A stretch of DNA of 64,000 bases from Taeniopygia guttata (lineage: Eukaryota; Chordata; Aves; Passeriformes; Estrildidae), in the NCBI RefSeq assembly GCF_048771995.1, contig NC_133025.1, forward strand, positions 6,262,001 through 6,326,000, given 5' to 3'. The notes beneath the pieces are model-generated. The model saw only the letters and a program-made list of their open reading frames with translations. It was not told where the DNA came from and did not search any database. Position 1 is the stretch's first letter. Every line of letters begins with the position of its first letter. The position numbers and the translations under genes are program-made. This document shows, in pieces, positions 29,001 to 39,590 of the stretch.

Positions 29001-32000
29001 TGGCTTGTGCATTTCTCTGGTCTTGTATGACAAAGATTACTAATAGCAGACAAAAGATAGCAGATAAATAGCCTTACTACTGCTTTTTAGATACACAGTG
29101 CAAGTTACCTGAAACTGTATTTAAATCATGACATTGCATGTAAGACTTGAGAGAGAATTTAATCTTAAGAAAAGGCAGTTTGGTTACTGACCCAGGGTTA
29201 TATACACTCGTTTTAATGAGCCCTGGAAAGAGATATTTAGTTTGGTTGGCCCCTTGTCATCAATTTGCAGCTAGCAAAGCTCAGTGCAGATTTAAGACCA
29301 TCTCAAGGAAACAGCTGTTGCACTGCTGTCTGCAGGGGTTGAGGAACACTGCTGGGTGCTCACAAAAAGCATGTTGCTTTCAGTAGTTTCAAAATCAATT
29401 TTCAGTTTTTTCCAAGGTACATTTATTCTCTAGAGAAGTGATCTTAATGTTCCTGTGAAAAAGCTGAGCTGGATGTATTTGGGCTGAAGAGGAATTTCTG
29501 TGAAAGCCTTTCATAGGGAAGTATTAGGTATAAACGTTTCTGATTCAAGGAAAGATTCTCTGAACTGCTGAATGAACTTTGTCAGCCATTGCTTCTGTCT
29601 GTGATTAAATTGGTTCATTAGCTTGTTTTTCCAGAGTGATAGAATGAATCTAAACCCACAGATTCCTCCCCATGCTGTCTTGGAGCTGACAAGACACCCC
29701 CATTAGGAAAAGTAAAAGATTGCTTATAATGAGAATTTGTGACAGCCTTTTGAGGAGGACCAGAGCTGGGAAATGACAGCAGAGATTGCCCCATTGGCTC
29801 TCTGCTCTGGTGGTGCCAATATTAGTGCAGAGGTGTTGCAGCTCAACCATGCAGATCTGGACTTGCTCACCCTTCCAGAACAAACAAGAAACCACTCAGG
29901 TTTGTGTCCCCCAGTTTGTAGTTTCTTTTGTAGCTGTCTGGTTTCAGCACTGTTGTTTCTGTGCTTTGGCTTCTTAAAATGTGTTCTGTGAGAGCTGTTC
30001 CCCGTGGACCTGCCCTGAGACAGACACCTGTGAAAGCCTGTGTGCAACCACAGCTCCCTGCTGGGCTCAGCTCCAGCTTGCAGGTCATAACCACTGGTTT
30101 CATCTCCGCTGGGGCTCCCCACACCTGCGCGAGGAGCTCGCTGTGGATGCTGACAGAGGCACCAGAACATTTCTGCTCACAGCCTCCCATCATTCACAGT
30201 CCCACAGTGTGTCAGTGCCTGTGGGATAGCTCAGGTGGCGTGGGTGGGGGAGGCAGTCTCCATGTTATTCTCTGCCGACGCTTCAAAAGCATCTTTGTGT
30301 GTTAGAAACCAGATGGCTGTAGTGTAAATAATTGAATGTATTTGCTGTTTGTATCAAGACAGGCAAAATCTTTTCAAGCAAGAAGATCCTTCAGAAATGA
30401 AGGAAAAGAGGAGAAAGCAAATTGAATGCTTAGTATCTACACAATTTCAGATTTGTTTTCCAATTCCAGTTGATCTTTTTAATAAACACAATAAAACTCT
30501 TCAGCCCTGCTTATGTTACTGCAACTGTTTCCTTCCCTGTTTGATAGAACTGATTTCATCCGGATATAATATTGGTTTTACACATCTTTACTAGCATCTG
30601 TAGTCATATTTCCTTATAATTTATAACAATGTTTTGTTTTATTAGAATAGTTGGTACTTCTTTGGGCAGGAGAAGATGGGCCTGTGCTGGGGTTTGTATC
30701 TTGAAATGACTCAAGGAGCACAGACTATTTCTTCCTCCTCCACATGTCTGTTACTTCTAATACATCTTGTTAGTCTTTGCTTTCTTTTTTCTTTCTTTTT
30801 TCCTTTTTTCAGTTGTAAAGCAGTTGTGTTATTGTGCACCCTACCACAACTGTTTGGCACACAGATGTGTTAAAGATGGGGTAGAAACTAGTGTGGACTA
30901 CTAGTAATGACTATATTAAAAGTGCCTTTAAGTAATTCTTTATCTATGTCTGTACAGCGTCTTTGAGGTTTCATGAGCTCCACTAGCATTTTGCAGACCC
31001 TGCTCTCTGTTTTTAGGGTCCCTTCTAAGATCAAGAGCAGCGACTTTTGTAGACTGCTGGATGGTACAGTGTTGCTGAGGTGTTTTTTCATGGAAAGCAA
31101 AATCCCTATGTGGGCAGTTTGGGTTTTTTTGTTTGTTTGGTCATGTTTTGGGTTTGGTTGTGGTTTGGTTTTTTTTGGGTTTTTTTTTTTGTGGTTTTTG
31201 ATTAGTGCTTTCCCCTATTTCCTGTTCATTCCCTCTGGGGATCTTGGGGATTAGCCATAACTTCAGTGGGCTCATCTGAAAACACCTTGCATAGAACTAA
31301 ATTCAGTTTATTTTAGCTCTGTCTGATCTTCTGTTTAAAAAAAATCAAAGTAAATTGGTACATGATAGCTTGCTGTGATATAAAACTCTATAATGCAAAG
31401 GATTTTAGAATATCTAAAACCTCGTTTAGAAAACCAGGTAGTTTCAATTTTGACATCTTTTTATGTAAAGACCAAGCATACTACAATAAACTGAGTATAT
31501 GTGTATTTTGATCTTTTTTCCTTTTTATTCCCCTTTTTTTGCTTTGTTTTAGTTCTGTGGTTTGTTTTAATTTGTCTGTGGTTCCTTTGCAGGGTAAGAT
31601 TTGGTTAATAGATTTTAACCCATTTGGTGAAGTAACAGACTCCCTGCTCTTTACATGGGAAGAACTCACCTCTGGAAAAAACTTGAAAGGAGACCAGAGT
31701 GAAGGGGAAGCAACAGAACAGGTGAGAGAGGCTGAATAACATCCAACAGGATTTATGGCCTTATTTTTTTCTTTATTTTGCTGTTACAATCAAATTGTGG
31801 TGCAAATCCCATTGAAGTAAATGAAGCTCCTGTGAAATGTAAACTCTCTGTAAGTAGAATCTACCTTATAGTTAATCTCAACAAGTATCATCTGCTAGTT
31901 TTAGAGGCCTGCAAAGGAAATTTTAGTTCAAACAATACAAGCCCATGTTGCAGCTTTGATCCCAGTGCAAAAAAGATGCCCTGAAACTTGCTTTTACACA

Positions 32001-34452
32001 GTTTTGATGCATTCTTTTCATTTTTTTTTTAAATCTATTACTTTTCTATATAATCACTTAAATTTCTACTTGGTTCTTGATATCTGTCATGCAGTTTCCT
32101 GCATCTTCAGTTTTATGCTTGGGGGGAGACAAGCAGAAGCTTAACTTCTGTCTCTTCCTCATCTGGAATACCCTTAGCAAAGCTTTGTCATCTGGTTGAA
32201 CTCCCAGGACTTGCAGAACAAGGCTTTTCCATCCCTCTTCCAAGCAGCATTTCCTCTGCAAAAAGAAGTAACTCCCCATTAATACAGAAGGGGAGGAACA
32301 GTCTTCATTTTTTTGTATTCCAGCTTTTTTTGCATCTTGAGACAAAGTCCTCACATCTTAGCAGATCCTTGGGTAGCTGGGTAGGAGATAGAAAGTGGTG
32401 TGTTAGTGCATCTTGGGAAACACTTGGTTATTTTCTGAGGAGAGGTGACTGGCCAGTGTGGGCTTTTCTTTATTTCCTAGCTGTTAACTGCATTAGAGAT
32501 CACTGAAACGACAAACTTCATTGAGCTGATTTTAACATTTGAGAGTTGGCCCTTTCCATAAGACATTGACAGGGAAACCCCACTCCAGGCTGTCCTTCAG
32601 GCCATTGCCTCTGTCTCACCATGGGGCTGTTGCTGTATGAGAACCCATTCCATGAACCCTCCTGCTAAAATCTGTGTCTTCTTTGTTAGAACACACTCCC
32701 AATTGTAGAGCTGTCTCTGGGACACATGAATTTTCAGTCTGGGATTTCTTTTTCTCGTTGCCAGATGCTTTGCACAGTTTTCTTTAGTTCAATCGTGGAT
32801 GAAAAGCAGAATAACTTTTTTTCATGTTTCATCTGACATCCAGTCACATAATCTGGTGTAAAGTTGCTGATCTTTCTTAAAATGAAGCTGTTTATTGCTG
32901 TACAGCTGGCAATTGCATGGCATGCCAATGTGTTGAACTGAAAATTATATCATTCTCCAAAACCTGTTGCTACAGTTCAGCATTTAGAGATATTTTTGGC
33001 CCTTTTATAGAGGTTTTTTTTCCATCAGTAAGTAAATTAGATGGAAAACTTAAATTATAATTTCATTAAGGTTATAGTTGCAAATGTGTTTAAACAAGGA
33101 AACTGTGAAGATAAGTTTAGGGATTCTAGCAAAAAGATTTTTCTCTATCCAGATACGTATCTAGATCCTATTGCCCAAAGTTCCTTATAGTTCCATTATT
33201 ACAGCACTGTCATAAGCATGAATTTATTAAATACATTAATAACTGATACACTGTAGAAACTTTAAAGTGAGGTAATGAAAGCCATTATTTGACTGTTTAA
33301 CATGTTTGACATTTGAAATTGCTCCTAAGTGGGCAGAGGTTTTATAAGAAAGCTACAATTTTTAGAAAGCGCAAGTTTAGTTGAGTGAGTGCCAAATAAA
33401 CTCATTGGCAGCGTGACTCAGTCTCACGGAGGAGTCCCAGAAACATTTCATATTCATGTCCACTGCTCTTGTTTTATCTCCTTTTCCAAAGGATTATCCA
33501 GTGTTCCGTTGTACCAACAGCAAAGTCACCGTCCAGCCCAGTCCCTACCTGAGCTACCGACTGCCCAAGGACTTTGTGGACCTTTCCACAGGAGAGGATG
33601 TTCACAAATTGATTGACTTTCTTAAACTGGTAAGAAGTAGCAGAAAAAAAATCTCTGACCTTCCACCTTTGTCAAATGGAACCACCAAAGTCCCTGGATC
33701 TCTGTTTTTGTTACTAACAAAGTGTACGAAATTACAGAAAAAGCAATGTATGAAGCCATCACACAATGTATTGTTGGGTTGATTGTTTTGAAGTGATAAA
33801 GGGCAAGCTTTTTGCTGCTCTCACTTTGCTTAAATAATTTTATTTTTGTGGCAAGCAATGAATGTAATTTTACAAATCTTACTGAAGAACTTAGTTGTTT
33901 CCTTTCTTATTGAAATATAAATATGAATGGAAGTGTGTTTTTGAATGCCTGGAGCTAATGCTTTTAACTTTTAATGTTTTCAACTTTTTTCTTTAAAAGT
34001 TACAAGACAAATATATTAGGAAAAACAATGATAGAGTTGTTCCTTTTTCAGTCTGCTTTCTTTGTACTTTTAATGCACAGTGACATGAAAACATGACATT
34101 TTTGTAAGGCAGGGAAGGGAAGTTGCCTGCATCTCTGATTCGTGCCACCACCATGATGTTTTCTGGTTCTTGTGTATTCCATGAGTTAATGGACTAGGCA
34201 AATCTTGTTCTTTACTGGAAATAAAGTTTGGGATGAGAGAGAGAGAGGGTTGATATTGCTCTGTTCCATTTGCTGGAAAAATTATCTCTTACTGTTTCAA
34301 AAAATGACATAGAAGTGCAGTCACTGTCTAATCCATTGTATCTAGAACACTTTTCATGGTTTATTGGTACTCTTACTTCAGATAACTGTGTCCTAACATT
34401 CTGAACTCTCCTGTTCTGTTGACAGAAAAGAAATCAGCAAGAGGATGACTGA
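4906..34452 (+). CDS. CDC123: CDC123, eIF2 assembly chaperone, complete, 13 coding exons
   Basis: CDC123 (D123 family) is a cytoplasmic ATP-grasp-fold protein. It binds the gamma subunit of initiation factor eIF2 and promotes assembly of the eIF2 trimer, so it is needed for translation initiation and cell-cycle entry. The coding exons are 4906-4979, 6688-6759, 8588-8642, 9437-9469, 11898-11993, 12732-12838, 18482-18530, 20115-20190, 23057-23179, 26474-26502, 31593-31721, 33492-33629 and 34426-34452. All introns are GT-AG. Phases join without a stop to give 335 residues, one fewer than human. Visible landmarks are the N-terminal WYP (15-17), an acidic serine-rich loop (about 50-73, including WSDDEN), the [14 protein letters not shown] block (168-181), [12 protein letters not shown] (190-201) and [10 protein letters not shown] (242-251). 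In the last block D245 and N247 match the ATP/magnesium-binding acidic motif of the family. The start codon at 4906 gives the conserved MKKE N-terminus. The symbol rests on close agreement with the remembered human protein. Confidence 0.97.
5080..5835 (+). mobile_element. CR1 LINE 3' end, sense, split by a second CR1
   Basis: The left part (about 5080-5165) carries 'agctcctggagcgggtccag' and breaks off after 'ctgttcagtc'. The right part (about 5480-5835) resumes with 'gactgagaggggact' and runs through 'gcccagccatagaaggc' to 'ggtcccttccaacctg'. The two parts are adjacent in the CR1 consensus, so the piece between them is a later insertion. The element begins only about 100 bases after CDC123 exon 1. 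Confidence 0.85.
5167..5479 (-). mobile_element. CR1 LINE 3' end, antisense, nested in another CR1
   Basis: The plus strand reads as the reverse of a CR1 tail: 'cacagaatggtttgggttag', 'gaccttaaagatgatctgg', 'agaccaggttgctcc', 'tccagggatggggcagccac', 'gcctcaccaccctcac'. It ends at 'caggtactggaag'. Both flanks belong to one sense CR1, so this copy is the younger of the two. Exact target-site duplications could not be fixed by eye. Confidence 0.85.
6688..6759 (+). CDS. CDC123: CDC123 coding exon 2
   Basis: Completes serine 25 and encodes [23 protein letters not shown] (26-48) plus two bases of arginine 49. The acceptor is TTCTTCCAG and the donor is GTAAAG. Confidence 0.97.
8588..8642 (+). CDS. 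CDC123: CDC123 coding exon 3
   Basis: Encodes residues 49-67, [19 protein letters not shown], the variable acidic loop of the family. It ends in phase 0 at the donor GTCAGC. Confidence 0.96.
9437..9469 (+). CDS. CDC123: CDC123 coding exon 4 (33-nt microexon)
   Basis: Encodes [11 protein letters not shown] (68-78). WSDDENT is identical to the human protein. Acceptor TTTTGAACAG, donor GTAAGG. It is symmetrical in phase, so skipping would remove 11 residues without a frameshift. Confidence 0.96.
11898..11993 (+). CDS. CDC123: CDC123 coding exon 5
   Basis: Encodes [20 protein letters not shown] and [12 protein letters not shown] (79-110), near-identical to human. Acceptor TTCGTTCAG, donor GTAAGA. 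A strong hairpin follows about 116 bases into the intron. Confidence 0.97.
12110..12192 (+). repeat. Near-perfect inverted repeat (hairpin, pre-miRNA-like)
   Basis: The left arm, 12110-12144, pairs with the right arm, 12158-12192, across a 13-base loop. The 18 bases next to the loop (CAGTGAAGTGCTGGATTC against GAATCCAGCACTTCACTG) pair perfectly. The outer 17 positions pair with only two mismatches and one G-T. Pairing stops just outside these limits. The whole is 83 nt, the usual size of a microRNA precursor, and it lies in the sense direction in intron 5 of CDC123. It could be an intronic microRNA, a small palindromic transposon remnant or a chance inverted duplication. The hairpin itself is certain; its function is unknown. 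Confidence 0.9.
12732..12838 (+). CDS. CDC123: CDC123 coding exon 6
   Basis: Encodes [20 protein letters not shown] and [15 protein letters not shown] (111-145) plus two bases of proline 146. Acceptor TTTCTTTAG, donor GTAAGT. This belongs to the ATP-grasp core. The following intron is the longest (about 5.6 kb). Confidence 0.97.
17321..17341. repeat. (AT)n microsatellite
   Basis: About ten AT dinucleotides in CDC123 intron 6, beginning after 'cttacag'. Confidence 0.9.
18482..18530 (+). CDS. CDC123: CDC123 coding exon 7
   Basis: Encodes P146 (split) and [16 protein letters not shown] (147-162). Acceptor TTTTCCAG, donor GTAGGA. The SLNYE end corresponds to human CIEYE. Confidence 0.96.
19634..19885 (-). 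mobile_element. Old CR1 LINE fragment, antisense
   Basis: The plus strand keeps the reversed CR1 tail pattern: 'gtgggaagggacctcagg', 'gtctagtcca', 'gaggctgcccagcctctg' and 'agctagtttggactatatgg'. Divergence is greater than in the other copies, so this is probably an older subfamily. It lies in CDC123 intron 7. Confidence 0.65.
20115..20190 (+). CDS. CDC123: CDC123 coding exon 8
   Basis: Encodes [19 protein letters not shown] and KENKLL (163-187) plus the first base of glycine 188. Acceptor TTCTTCCACAG, donor GTAAGG. This is the most conserved block of the family. Confidence 0.97.
20826..20860. repeat. Short tandem repeat, GGGTAAATTTA-like
   Basis: Three imperfect copies of an 11-base unit (GGGTAA-TTTA) in CDC123 intron 8. 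Confidence 0.7.
23057..23179 (+). CDS. CDC123: CDC123 coding exon 9
   Basis: Completes G188 and encodes [20 protein letters not shown] and [20 protein letters not shown] (189-228), leaving the first base of F229. Acceptor TTATTAACAG, donor GTAAGT. Confidence 0.97.
26474..26502 (+). CDS. CDC123: CDC123 coding exon 10 (29-nt microexon)
   Basis: Encodes F229 (split) and VFDVYRDSR (230-238), one of the conserved ATP-grasp strands. Acceptor CTCCTTTTCAG, donor GTAAGT. The exon sits between introns of 3.3 and 5.1 kb. Confidence 0.95.
26930..27175 (-). mobile_element. CR1 LINE fragment, antisense, split by a second CR1
   Basis: The left part, about 26930-27022, reads 'agaatagactatttcagttg', 'gaagggatct' and 'agctcagggctgactgaaaa'. 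The right part, about 27130-27175, reads 'ttaattaaggccatggtcca'. Together they follow the reversed tail of one CR1 subfamily. The 107 bases between are a separate sense CR1. Located in CDC123 intron 10. Confidence 0.7.
27023..27131 (+). mobile_element. CR1 LINE 3' tail, sense, nested
   Basis: Reads 'gcacatggtgggatttgtgg', 'gtgcagggccaggagctgg' and 'gtgggtcccttccaattcag' and ends at 'gatattga', the typical 3' tail of a CR1 subfamily. It interrupts an antisense CR1, so it inserted later. Confidence 0.75.
27490..27622 (+). mobile_element. CR1 LINE 3' tail fragment, sense
   Basis: Carries 'gggttggacttgatgatctt' followed by 'ttttccaacctgaataattg', the CR1 3' terminal pattern. The 5' limit is vague because of divergence. 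Confidence 0.7.
31120..31200. repeat. G/T-rich low-complexity tract
   Basis: Runs of GTTT, GGTTT and long T tracts on the plus strand in CDC123 intron 10. Probably simple sequence of no coding value. Confidence 0.8.
31593..31721 (+). CDS. CDC123: CDC123 coding exon 11
   Basis: Encodes residues 239-281, starting [20 protein letters not shown]. It contains the DFN metal/ATP-binding motif (D245, N247) and ends in an acidic stretch GEATEQ. Acceptor CCTTTGCAG, donor GTGAGA. Confidence 0.97.
33492..33629 (+). CDS. CDC123: CDC123 coding exon 12
   Basis: Encodes residues 282-327, [20 protein letters not shown] through [20 protein letters not shown] to LKL, nearly identical to human. Acceptor TTTCCAAAG, donor GTAAGA. 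Confidence 0.97.
34426..34452 (+). CDS. CDC123: CDC123 coding exon 13 (terminal)
   Basis: Encodes KRNQQEDD and a TGA stop (residues 328-335), the exact C-terminus of the human protein. Acceptor CTGTTGACAG. The 3' UTR follows directly. Confidence 0.97.
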   Translation, partial: KRNQQEDD

Positions 34453-34980
34453 GGTACCCAGAAGCATTACATTGAATTACAAGCAAGAAATGTGGCAAAA
34501 TCTGTATTTAGCATAACTATTAAACTATTGATTTAAAGAAAACCTGCTTTTTATAGTCAATGAAAGACCTGAGGAGCTGTTCATCCCCAGTGTCTGTTGG
34601 TTTATACAAAAGTGTAGGGAAGATTTTTCAGGGAAACATGAAAGGTCAGGATGAGTTCTCACTGGATTCCAGGTGCAAGGAAGCAACAGCCTGAGTGCAG
34701 CTGAACAACTGCTTTCCATTTCTCATAATGTGAAGATCGATGCCGCTGAGCTACACCTTCAGACTCCTCTGTGTAAATATGGCAACATGTAATGCTTGTG
34801 CAGTAAAAACATGGAGCATTCTCTGAATTTAGGCACAGTCTTGCTTAATATGTAGTCACAAAGAAAAAGGAATGTACATTTTTATCTGTAGTAACCTAAA
34901 ATTGTAAATTGATTTTGTTTTGGGAGCACTTCTCATCCTTTATGTAAAAAAATTAAAAATGGAGAAGGGATTTTTTTCTT
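34453..34980 (+). terminator. CDC123: CDC123 3' UTR with candidate polyadenylation signals
   Basis: No canonical AATAAA was noticed close to the stop. Two ATTAAA variants occur, at 34519-34524 and 34952-34957. The second is followed within about 30 bases by a T-rich tract (GATTTTTTTCTTTG), a plausible downstream element, and would give a 3' UTR of roughly 520 nt. The cleavage site is not fixed by sequence alone. Confidence 0.4.
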
Positions 34981-37900
34981 TGTTACAAGGGCTAATATTT
35001 CATTTCAGAGAACAGCTATAGCTGTAGTAAACTACTTAAAGTTTGAAAAATTTGCATATTGGGAATTTGGAATTCTGAATGCATTTAAAGTAAAGTAGTA
35101 TTTTCACAGTCGCTAAAGCAACAAAATTCATCTAACTTGACCAAATTTAATTTCATTTTCATAGTAAAGCTTTCTTGAAACTTGTTTTTTTAACATGATT
35201 TCATACTAGGCATCATCTGTGACTTTAATCTACATAATTAACATCAACCTATAATTTTATATGCAGACTCAGTCTTATTTCTTTTGTGTCACATCTCTGA
35301 GTTTCTTATGAAAGCAATTATTCTTTCAGCTCTTAAAATTCTGTATTCATTTTTTACTTCTTGTTTTTTGTATAAAGAGAAGCTTGGCTAAATCTGGGGA
35401 AACAGAAGCTCTTGTTACCAGTTGCTGTTGTTTGGGAGGTGGGGGAGGACAGTTTTAGGTGAATCACCAGCTGACTTTTGGATATAGGTGTTTGTATGGC
35501 ATCAGTAATTTATTAACAGTGTGCAGAGTTCCCATTGAAACAAAAGGACATTGAAGAAGCTCATAACCCCTGGAAACTGGTTCCTATTTCAAACCAGTTA
35601 TGTGATACCGTGTGTGTGTGTGTATAAACCTGTTTGTGTTTCTTTGCCTTGCTTTTGCTGTCGGATTGGAATGGTGCTTGGTTACAATCTGTTCTTGGAT
35701 GTTAAATCTGAGCTAAGTTGTTAAATTATTACCTAATGTCTTTATTTAGCTTCACTGTTGAATGAAAATTTACTCAAGTTAAAGATTATGCAGATTAAGA
35801 ATCCACACATTGATGAAACATCACAGATGAAAGCTCCTGGAGTCAGAACAGTCTGCCCTGAACTGAAGCATTGTTTGAAGCATTTGAACCTGCTTCTCAA
35901 TAGCTTTTTGTATTCAGATTAGATGATCATTAACTCAGGGCTGGGCTATACCTAGTTCTGCCATACTGCAGGATTTTGGATGAGTGTTTCTCGCCCTCTC
36001 CAGAGGGATAATTTGAGTATAAATGTCTCTAAATCGGGTAGGAACCTCAAAGTGTAAAAAATTAACAAAGCTTTCCTCTTTGTTTTAAAGTTTCTAGCTA
36101 TAGCTTAAACTGTTGTGATGATCTAACCACACTTCCTTTACACAGATGATGCCTGGAACTTCCAATAGATCCATAAATGCTTCTAAACTACAGATTATTG
36201 TCTTTAAAAACAAAGTCTTAATTTAAAGCTGGAAGATAGTTACCCACCTCTTCCACATGGACTCCACAAATTAGTTGTCCTGCTTCCTTTGGGCCAACTC
36301 CTAGTGAAGAACCATAAAAGGTAGCAGAGCAAAAATACTGGTCCCATGTTCAGAACTGGTACAGAATCAATCCCCAGGATAGAAATATGATCTACAGGAT
36401 CAGGCCCCCCAAAATACCATATCCTTACGCTTTAAATACATACTTTATAGGTACTTTGCTTTTTTTGCCCAACTTCAGGTAACCAGACAGTCAATTTTAT
36501 TTGGCTGTTAAATTAGATTCCTCTTCTAAAAGAATTTTCACTCTATATGTCCTTTTGATCTCCTAGGATAATTAACAAACATATTCCTTTTTGTGAGCTG
36601 AGGGAGCTAATGTTGGTAGATTACAAATACTTCAGATCAATTTTACACTGAGTAATACATGACACTTTTCTTTTTATCATAAAAGCAGTTTCTGCCTCTA
36701 GCCATTATATACAGAAACTTGAAAATACAAATTTCCAGTTGTTCAGGTCCTTGTTCATGGGATTTAATTATATCATCACCATTTGCTAAGTAAGGGCCAA
36801 CTGTATACCATATATTCCTAATTATATGCTTAAAACACAGTGTAAAGATGCTTGCAGTCTCATCTAGATGACAAACAGAAGTCTTAGAGGGAGGTAACGT
36901 GGCAGTCATTTTATACAGATCCTGTGCCTGCCAAACCCTGCAGAAGTCTGGCTACATCTGATGGCTCCAGCAGTGAGACTCAGTTCTTGGGCTGCAGCTC
37001 TGCCAGGAGTGCCAAGGAAAAGTCCTCATTGTTCCACAGCTCATTACTTGTGATGTTTAATCTCCCAGATGGATAGTGGGGATCAGGATTCCTGTAACCC
37101 CATAAGCAGCAGTTGTGGCCCTGTCCTGGCTTAGTTGAGGATTTGGAGTAATGCTCCTGGGCTTCAGACTGTCCATGCTGTTTGTTCTCTTTTGACTCTT
37201 CTTTCTCTGGTGTTGTCCATGTCTTTCCTCATCCCTCAGTCTCTTATTTGGATAAATACTAAGATCAGAATTGGTAGCAGCAGCAGCATGGATGATACTG
37301 ATCTGAATTTTAAAACCTCTGTCCACTTTTCCCTTCCTCTTACAAAGGCATGTTTTTAAGTGGTGCTCTATAATACCTAAAAAAAACACCTTAACTCTAA
37401 AAGTAGGGGAGAAATGTCCAGGTCCGAGTCTCAGTAAGATCAGTAGCACTTGTTGGATGTTGATCACAGATTATAAAAATCCACATAAATGCATCTGACA
37501 CCCTTGGCTAGAAATCTCATCTGTCTCATTGTTACATACTCACCTGCTGCTCATGTCCAGGATGCAGAGAAAAGGTGCCCTGTGAGATGCAGTTCAGGTG
37601 CTCATTTGAACAACAGAGACCCTTAGACACTCCTGGTTTCAGGCTTTCAGGTGAGCATTGCCAGCTGAAAGGACCCCAAAATATCAGTGGCACACACCTT
37701 TGTAAAAATCCTTCTGTACCTTTGTGCATGCATGACTGAGTTCAGCTTTCACAAACTCCCAAATTTGAAGTGCCAAATAGCCAGAGAGGAGCACAGGGTG
37801 TTTGTCAGGAAGCATAAATAGGCAAATCAGCTTGGCAACTGGTAATTGATTTCAACCTTAGAGGCCAGAAGTATCAATTCTGGTTGTATTTGGACACATG

Positions 37901-39008
37901 TTGCATTTTGAACATTAGTTCAAGAAATAATACTGAACTAAAATACATATTTTTGGTCAAGAGATGGTGGATCTGAAGTGTAACAGAAACAGACCATGGT
38001 GCTTTTGATTCATGAAGGACACTTGGTAACACTGGTACTTAAAGGCTTAATAAATCTACCTTAGCAAAAGCTTGTCTGGATGTTGAATTAACGTTGTCTT
38101 CTATTTGAATTTGATGACATCTGTAAAGACACAATCTCCAACTTGTGGTCACCCTGACATTATATAGAGCTTAAATAAGACTTGTTGCTGTAACTGTTAT
38201 GTTTTGTGTAGTCTTGGAAGTTTTCTCAGAGATACAGAGCCCTTAAGCAGTTTTGTGTGATGACAGGATTTAGTAGTAACAATGACATTGGCACTGCAGT
38301 AAGTCTGGTTTGGGGTTTTTTGGTTCTTTCTTTGGGGAGGGCAGACTGGGGGAGGGAGATATCCTGTTATATTTCTTCATGTGAAGTTTTGCAGCAATGG
38401 GTATCCTTCCTGGGTATCAATAGTGTTTTGGTTTCTCTAAGGCCCTCTGAACAGCTGGCCAGGCTTTTGCCAAGGATGTGTTTTGGGAACTCGTAGGGAA
38501 AGGTTGGTTGGCTGGTTGGTCGTAAACACTGACTGCTCAGGGCCTTTCTTCAGGGAAGGTTGCTAGTTACAGCTGAACTTCCAGAGAGATTTGTGGCTCC
38601 TAAACAGCATTACTGTCCAAAAGAGAGAGAAGCATCAATTCTTATTTCTAGTCTTTATGGCTCAAATCCAGCTGGTGGAGGGACTTGAAATTCTGGGTTC
38701 TGTCTTGGCTTCTGCTATGAAACTGTGTCCTGACAGATTGTAGCACTTCATTGATGTAAATGAATTATTCATGGGAGCTGGGACTGTAATATCCAGGAGA
38801 GAGAATGAGCATGTGAAGCTAAAACGTCTGTACACCCGTGTGAGGAATACACAGGAGGAGCTCAGCGTCAGGATGTGTCAGAAATGATTGATGTGCATTT
38901 CAGTGACTTCGGAGATAAACGGCAGCACTGGATCACAGACCTGTCTGTCACTCAGGAAAGGCTGGGGGCACTATGCTGAGCACCAAGGGTGTATTTCCAA
39001 AGCTTGGG
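34981..39008. other. Intergenic DNA, no gene recognised
   Basis: AT-rich sequence with a short (GT)n run near 35610-35623. Open frames are short and without recognisable domains, and I see no clear transposon. It lies between the CDC123 3' end and the first intergenic CR1. Confidence 0.5.
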
Positions 39009-39590
39009 AATCACAGAATGTTTTGGGTTGGAAAGGATTGTTAAATATCCTCTAGTCCTCAAATGCTTTCAGGAGTGGGGCGACCACAGCTTCTCTGGGC
39101 ACCCTGTTCCTGTGTGTTTCACCAACTTCATCATGAAGATTTTCTTCCATAATGTCAATCTAAACTGAACCTCTTTCAGTTTAAAGCTGGTGCCCTTTGT
39201 CCTGTCACTGCAGCCCCTGGTTTACTATGTTTACTGTAAGCCCCTTTTAAGTACTGAAAGGCTGCCATGTGGTCTACCCAGAGCTTTTCCCCGCTTTCCC
39301 CACCTCCCTCAGCCTTCCCTCAAAGGACAGATGTTCCTGCCATGGGATCATTTTTATGGCTTTCCTCTGGATTTGCTCCAACAGGTCTGTAACTTTGCTG
39401 TATTGGGGACCCCAAAGTTGCATGCAGCACTGCAGGTGGGGCCTCACCAGAGCAGAGCAGAGGGGCAGAACCCCCTACCTTGATCTGCTGCCCACAGTGC
39501 TGGGGATGCAGCCCAGGACATGTTTGGCTTTCTGGGCTGGAAGTGCATATGGCTGGCTTGTGCTCAATTTTTCATCCACCAGTATTTCCA
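39009..39590 (-). mobile_element. CR1 LINE 3' portion, antisense
   Basis: The plus strand gives the reversed CR1 from its tail ('atcacagaatgttttgggtt') through 'ggcgaccacagcttctctgg', 'acctctttcagtttaaagct', 'ctttgtcctgtcactgcagc' and 'tttgctccaacaggtctg' to 'caggacatgtttggctttct'. About 580 bases, moderately diverged and non-functional. Confidence 0.85.
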